In this document: piece after piece, positions 58,801 to 64,000 of the stretch
Layout: every line of letters begins with the position of its first letter
Numbering within the stretch: the stretch's first letter is position 1
Assembly: GCA_034008185.1 (NCBI GenBank)
Contig: CM067082.1
Location: 99,133,311 to 99,197,310, forward strand
Direction of reading: 5' to 3'
Length of the DNA: 64,000 nt
From: Gorsachius magnificus
Lineage: Eukaryota; Chordata; Aves; Pelecaniformes; Ardeidae
Made by a program: the position numbers and the translations under genes
Notes under the pieces: generated by a model
Told to the model about the DNA's origin: nothing
What the model saw: only the letters and a program-made list of their open reading frames with translations
The model's database searches: none

Positions 58801-61800
58801 TGTAGTTGTTCCCTAGTCACTGCACAAGGTCTCACAGACTCCTTATCTTTTGCCCCTGTTGGCTGGACTCTGCTCTCTAAACTATGTGTAATGCTATCAT
58901 TGGTTTGCTTTTAAGTTGTAACAGCTTTTTTTCAACCATTCTTCATCTTCTGATGCTATGGAGAAAGTGATGATCTCAGTAGGTAAGTAAAATCTCCTTG
59001 ATTTTCATGGACATAAGCAGTCTCTTCATAGCAACTTCTGACTGACTACCATATTTTCAGAGGAAGTACTGCTTGCTGCGGCCTTGGAGATAAAAAATGG
59101 CCAATTCCCAGATGATCCCAGATTTAAGACCTTTTCACCCTTATTGCCATCACCCTACAGGCTTTTGCCCCAGTTCTATCTGTCTCTCACCATGTGGAAC
59201 AGAGATGGAGGTGAGTTGACAGCATAATTCTGATGCTGCCCTAAAACCTGTGCTAAGTGCCCATTCTGGAAATTAGTAAAAATATTGCCTGCAAATTCAC
59301 ATCATAGTTATTGCATATTTGTTTTCTTTTTGTAGAAAGCCACCAAGGCTAATTCTAAGTGATAAAATGCAAACATATGTAATCTTGAGATTTACTACGA
59401 GTGTTCAAAACCAGCCTCCACACAAGCTCTCTGAAACACTGTAAATTCACACTCCTACATAATCTGCACTAACTTCACTTGTTAGTAAATTCGGGGAGGG
59501 AGTCACAGGAGAGTCATTCTGTACACTTCCTGCCTGGTTAGGGAACCTGCCTCAGCAGTACCTTCCCTCTCTGTGTATGCCTATGTACAGATCAAAATGG
59601 ATGTCTACTGCAGCTTATTCATTGTCCAAATAATTTCTTTCATAAAACATCTGTTAAAGCATACAGGAGGAAGCAAGAAGGCCTGATTTTTTAACAGCAA
59701 CAGTAACAACACAGCTAACCTGCCCTTCTAGGTATATTAATTTAGAGAATTACACAACAGTGTGCAGCATTGCACCCTGACTACTGGTTGGGAATTCTAA
59801 AGTGGAATTAATCTCTCTTCTCTCTTTTTAAAATTGTCTGAATCTTTTCATCACTTGATTATCTATCTCAGTAATAAGTGAACTTAATACACCATTTGCC
59901 ATCAGAACAGGATTTTAAATGTTTCCTTTAAACTCATCTGCTCTGTGATCTTTTAGTTATATTGATTTCAACTTAGAAGAAATTGACATCAGAAAGAATA
60001 CTTAGAGCAGGTAAGTGGTTTTCTTCCTAGTCCCGCTGCCTGTCAACAACACAAGACAGCACTAGCAGTTAGAAACAACCAGCTCTGAGTATGGCTTACT
60101 GAGAAGCCATTCTTTGAAGGACAAAGAAGCCTTAAGGAAGAAACACACATGAAAAAGTATTTCTGCACATCAGAAATCCCCACCTGAACTCAGTGACTCA
60201 CACCTTCCATGCTTTGACGCAGTACAGCTGGATCACTGGGCTTGTCCCTCAAAGCCCAGAGCAGCACAGAGAAGCTTTCCCAGTGATGTAGGTGGTAGAC
60301 AGAAACACACACGCTCAACACCTGTATCCACCCAAACAACAGAAAAACCCCACAGAAGATATTACCATCAAGATAAAATAAAAATTTAAAAAAACCCCAA
60401 CAACTTCTGCCATAATTTCAAGGGTAAATTAACTGTCTAACCTTAGCTAATAAGTGACCAAAAGAAATAAAAGTTTTACAGAAAACACAAGCTTTCAATA
60501 ATGTTCTCTACAGGGGCAATTTTTTAGGGATAACTGAAGCATATTACAGGCCTGAAGCAGCTTGGGATGAGTTCCTCACATCTCCAGTAGGGCACATGTG
60601 TGTGGGAGTGAATCCAGAGCTAAATGTTTGCTTCCAACATTCACAGTAACAGTTTAAGGAAGGCGGTACCCTTCACCACCCTATTTCCAGCCATTTCTTT
60701 TTTCTTCCCCACCAGTTATGGACATATTTCTTGAAATATAGGCTTGTGGGGTCTTGAAATGCACAAAAAGTTCTAAAAAGATTTGTTGTTTTCTAATTTC
60801 TGTTCAGTGCTCAGTTTCCAACAAATGAGGAATATTTTCTGATTGCAGATGATGTCAGGATTTTTCCTCCTCCTAGACTAATTTGGCAAAACAATGATTC
60901 TGCTTGATTTTTAACTACTGCTATGTCATTCTCAAATGACAATTTGTTCTCAGTCTTTGAGGTCAGTGCACATTTAGTTGCCTTATGTCTGTGATGCTCA
61001 TGGTCCCACTATGAGCACTTGAAATATGTCAAGAGGATGACATGACATAAAATTTTATTCCTATATTCTCTTTCATGAAAGTACAGAGCTTGAGGTAGGA
61101 CAGGAAGAAAGAAGAGGAAGAAACAAAACAAAGTAGGCAGACAGTAGGAAGTGTTCCTATTACTCAGTGACTTGAGAAGCTACCTTAAATGCCAGTGACA
61201 AAGTTTGTCCTCTACTGAAACAGAGCAAATCAAGAACCTTCTCCTGGGGGTAAGACTTCACAAGGTATTTTTCATTTTATGGTTTAGATATTTTCTCTGC
61301 AGTTGCACACTGAGCTAGCTTTTCATTTTCTACACATGTGAGAGTGACTAGAGAAAATATCTAGGGATTTTCTAACATGATTTAGAATCAGGTGATTCTG
61401 ATGTGATTTACTGTGCAAACCCTATGACTCTGCATTTTTGTTTAGTGAAGTCATAAGATGTTGATTCACATCCTGTTTTCTCAACAAATTCTACCTTTTT
61501 TTATATTAAGATGAGCCCTAAGATTATTAAAACCTTAATCTCCATATGGAGATTGTTTCTATGGAAGTGTATTTTTAAGTTGTGAACATTAAAGTAATAA
61601 AAAACAATCTCATAATGACATGGCACTCAAGTGTGGTTTTACCGGTAGAGCTGAGTAGCCTGTAGTTCTTTCTTCTTCCATCCTTAAAAGCCTGCCAATA
61701 CGGCAAACTCAACACACTGTCACAGTACACAGCAACAGCCTACGCTCACTCATCCCTTGCTATCTAGACAGTGGCTTTAACCAGTCAAACCCAAGTAACT

Positions 61801-64000
61801 GCCAAGCTCAGGAGTGCCTAAAACCATCATTTTTCAGTGTTAACCCGAGGCAAAAAACCAAACAAACAGAGAAACAGAAAACCATGCTAATTTATTTCAG
61901 AAGGATTCCAGACAGCAAGCTGCATCTAATCAAGATGAGTCCAGTTAAAGCCTGGCAATTACAGTCTGTGAACTGATTGAGGCTGAGTCGAAAGTTTACA
62001 TATAGCTGGAAAAACAGCCATGACCACCTTCGTACCAACAGTCAGTACTGTACTCCAGAGCATGGGGAGGAAAGGCATTAGCCAAATTTGTTGAGAGACA
62101 GTTAAGTACCACAATGAGCATTTTCACAAGAAAACCAACTAATAAAATAAATTAAAAATAATAAAAAAGCTGAATGCTAAACAAAATTATGTACCAATGA
62201 AACCTAGAATACAAAGGGAACAGATGAAAAAAAAATCAATGAATTAAAACTCAGGTGCAGGGTGTTTCAGCCTACTTGACAGGCAAAGTCATAAACATGG
62301 TCCATACTGTGTCCAAGCCTCTCATGGGTCTGTTATTTTACTCTGACACTAGGAGGATGAACTCATCTTAGGAAGAAAGTCTGCCATCAGAGATGTTGCT
62401 CCAGACACAATACCCTGATGCTTCAATGACTAGTATTTTCCTTCTTCCTCAGCATCGTTTTCCCCTTCTTTACACAGTCTACCTTGATAAGACAACTGGC
62501 CAAAACCAGTGTCTTAAATGGCTTGATGTTTTTGCACTTCCACACATACGCCCTCCGTTTTCTTCCTTTTCTGTGGTTGTTTCTGGTCTTATTTCATCTT
62601 CAAGGAAGTAAACTTAGATAATCTGCAACAGCAGTCTCAATCCATCTTAACTATTTGTTGCTCTTTTTACCTTTCAAATGTTGTTTTAATTTGCAAAAAT
62701 ATTTGACAGGCTCATTAAAAAGCCTCCAAAACAAAGCTCTACAACTGAAGGAAAAGTGTTTAAGAGATGTTAAAAACCAAAACGTCGTTTCATATGACAC
62801 ATTTGAAACACTGAAGCCTTTTTTCCTTCCTGTATTTTAGGTAAAAGACTTTAAACGCTTGTATAGGAAACTTTATGCACTGAGATTACACTGGGTAAGG
62901 TCTCTATACTTTTATTGTCATGCAACAATTTACCATTGACCAATGACAAAATGTTGTTTATTGCCTTTAAATGTGTGCCAATTTACTCTATTTGAGTTAA
63001 CAACTAAAAAGTATTAATTCCTTCTTCTATCAAACTGGAGAAAATACACAGAAAAAAGTCTTTACTTGTTTTAATTGAATTAAATTGGTCAAAATTTTTT
63101 TAAATTTACATATAAGTATGAATAAAAGTTTTGGTACCTTGCAAGTTCAGTAAATCAGTTCTCAGGCAAAATGTCTCATCTGAAAAACTAATTTATACAG
63201 ATATGTGTGATAGAATTAAACATTTACAGCTGCTGGGGCACTTTTCATCAGTATGTAGTGATGAATGGCACATTTATATTCATGCCATATGTTTCTACAT
63301 ATGTCATAGTAAAAAGCACTCCAGTGACCCACTATTTACAGAAAGAAGACAGAAAAATCACAGGATACGACAGTTATGGTTGCTTAACGTCTACTCACAA
63401 AGTCATTGCAGTAATTATTACATGTGCCACTTCTCTTAAAAAAGCGGAGAGAGAAGGGAGGAAGGGAGAGAGTGGGTAGAGAAGCCATGCCATACATTTG
63501 ACCTTAATGAGGCAGCTATGAATATGCATAATGATTTCTCAAATTGTTTTAAGATGTGCAGCTTTAGGCAAAAGAACTGTACTAAAAAGGGGATAGGGTA
63601 AGTACCACTCAAATGGAGCCATTATGCCTGTAGCTATTTGGATCCTGAAATGAGATAAAAGCCACATCACAGAGGTATAATGATTTCAAGACCAATAGAA
63701 AGAATTAACTGACACTTCTGGTAAAACAGATTATGAAACCTTTCAGTTCTTATTTGCGTCAGTGGTCTAAATTATGAAGCAGAAGAAACAGCAGAAAGAC
63801 TACAATTTATGCTCAGCATAAAGCCTCAAGGACCTACAGAAGCACTGGTCTGCCTCTCCCACTGATGTCTCGTGCAGCCATTAGGATGAATAACTAAGCA
63901 CTTATGGTCCCTGTGCATTGTTCCTCTGCTTATTCCCCACTCTCCGCTCCGAAAATTCTTGCAGGACAAATGCACAAAATAAGATCAGGGTAAACTTACT
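55889..64000 (-). other. Intron sequence, no gene seen
   Basis: AT-rich sequence to the window edge, presumed to be the CNTNAP2 intron upstream of the 40.5-kb exon. It has a purine-rich patch near 63440-63478 and a POU-like palindromic motif at 63518-63534 (ATGAATATGCATAATGA). No exon or mobile element was recognised. Confidence 0.5.

Noticed and set aside
1..64000. CRISPR array, prokaryotic operon, tRNA or rRNA genes
   Set aside because: No regularly spaced repeats with unique spacers, no clustered coding genes and no recognisable structural RNA were seen. The content is that of a vertebrate intron.

Overview
This window looks like a piece of a bird genome. It is AT-rich, almost free of coding sequence, and its only recognisable host protein-coding sequence is one 201-nt exon on the minus strand (40529-40729). 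That exon encodes part of a neurexin-superfamily protein of the contactin-associated (CNTNAP/Caspr) type, and CNTNAP2 fits best. The exon has a good acceptor and donor, and both flanking codons are split in the expected phase. I therefore read nearly all of the window as two very large introns: about 23 kb upstream in the gene (40730-64000) and about 40 kb downstream (1-40528). The avian assignment rests on the mobile elements. These are CR1 LINEs with their characteristic octamer-repeat 3' ends, and avian endogenous-retrovirus LTRs.

Layout, left to right. 1-19950: intron with two short CR1 3' ends (8257-8319 and 13281-13342), microsatellites and some homeodomain/POU-motif-rich AT blocks. 19951-22153: the largest element, a 2.2-kb CR1 on the minus strand with a nearly intact reverse-transcriptase reading frame broken by one frameshift. 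23495-24820: a composite of an LTR fragment, a strong G-quadruplex tract, a second and different solo LTR, and a CR1 3' fragment. 29003-29086: a CR1 tail. 30559-31120: a clean 562-bp solo LTR with a 5-bp target duplication. 37425-37490: a CR1 tail. 40529-40729: the exon. 43991-44144: a possible cryptic exon on the gene's strand. 52072-53094: a decayed CR1 with reverse-transcriptase remnants, followed by a TATGT-type minisatellite. 53650-55374: a GC-rich island, sharply different from its surroundings. It has three tandem units of about 176 bp, a minus-strand TATA/X-box-like promoter ahead of an acidic broken reading frame, and an LTR 3' end at its right border. 55700-55888: a second CR1 3' end of the same family as 52072-53094. 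55889-64000: unremarkable intron.

No rRNA, tRNA, CRISPR array or prokaryotic operon is visible. Many open frames exist in the GC-rich island and inside the repeats, but most are by-products of composition or antisense shadows of CR1. The most unusual part is the GC-rich island and the related CR1 copies bracketing it; I cannot assign it to a named family with confidence.
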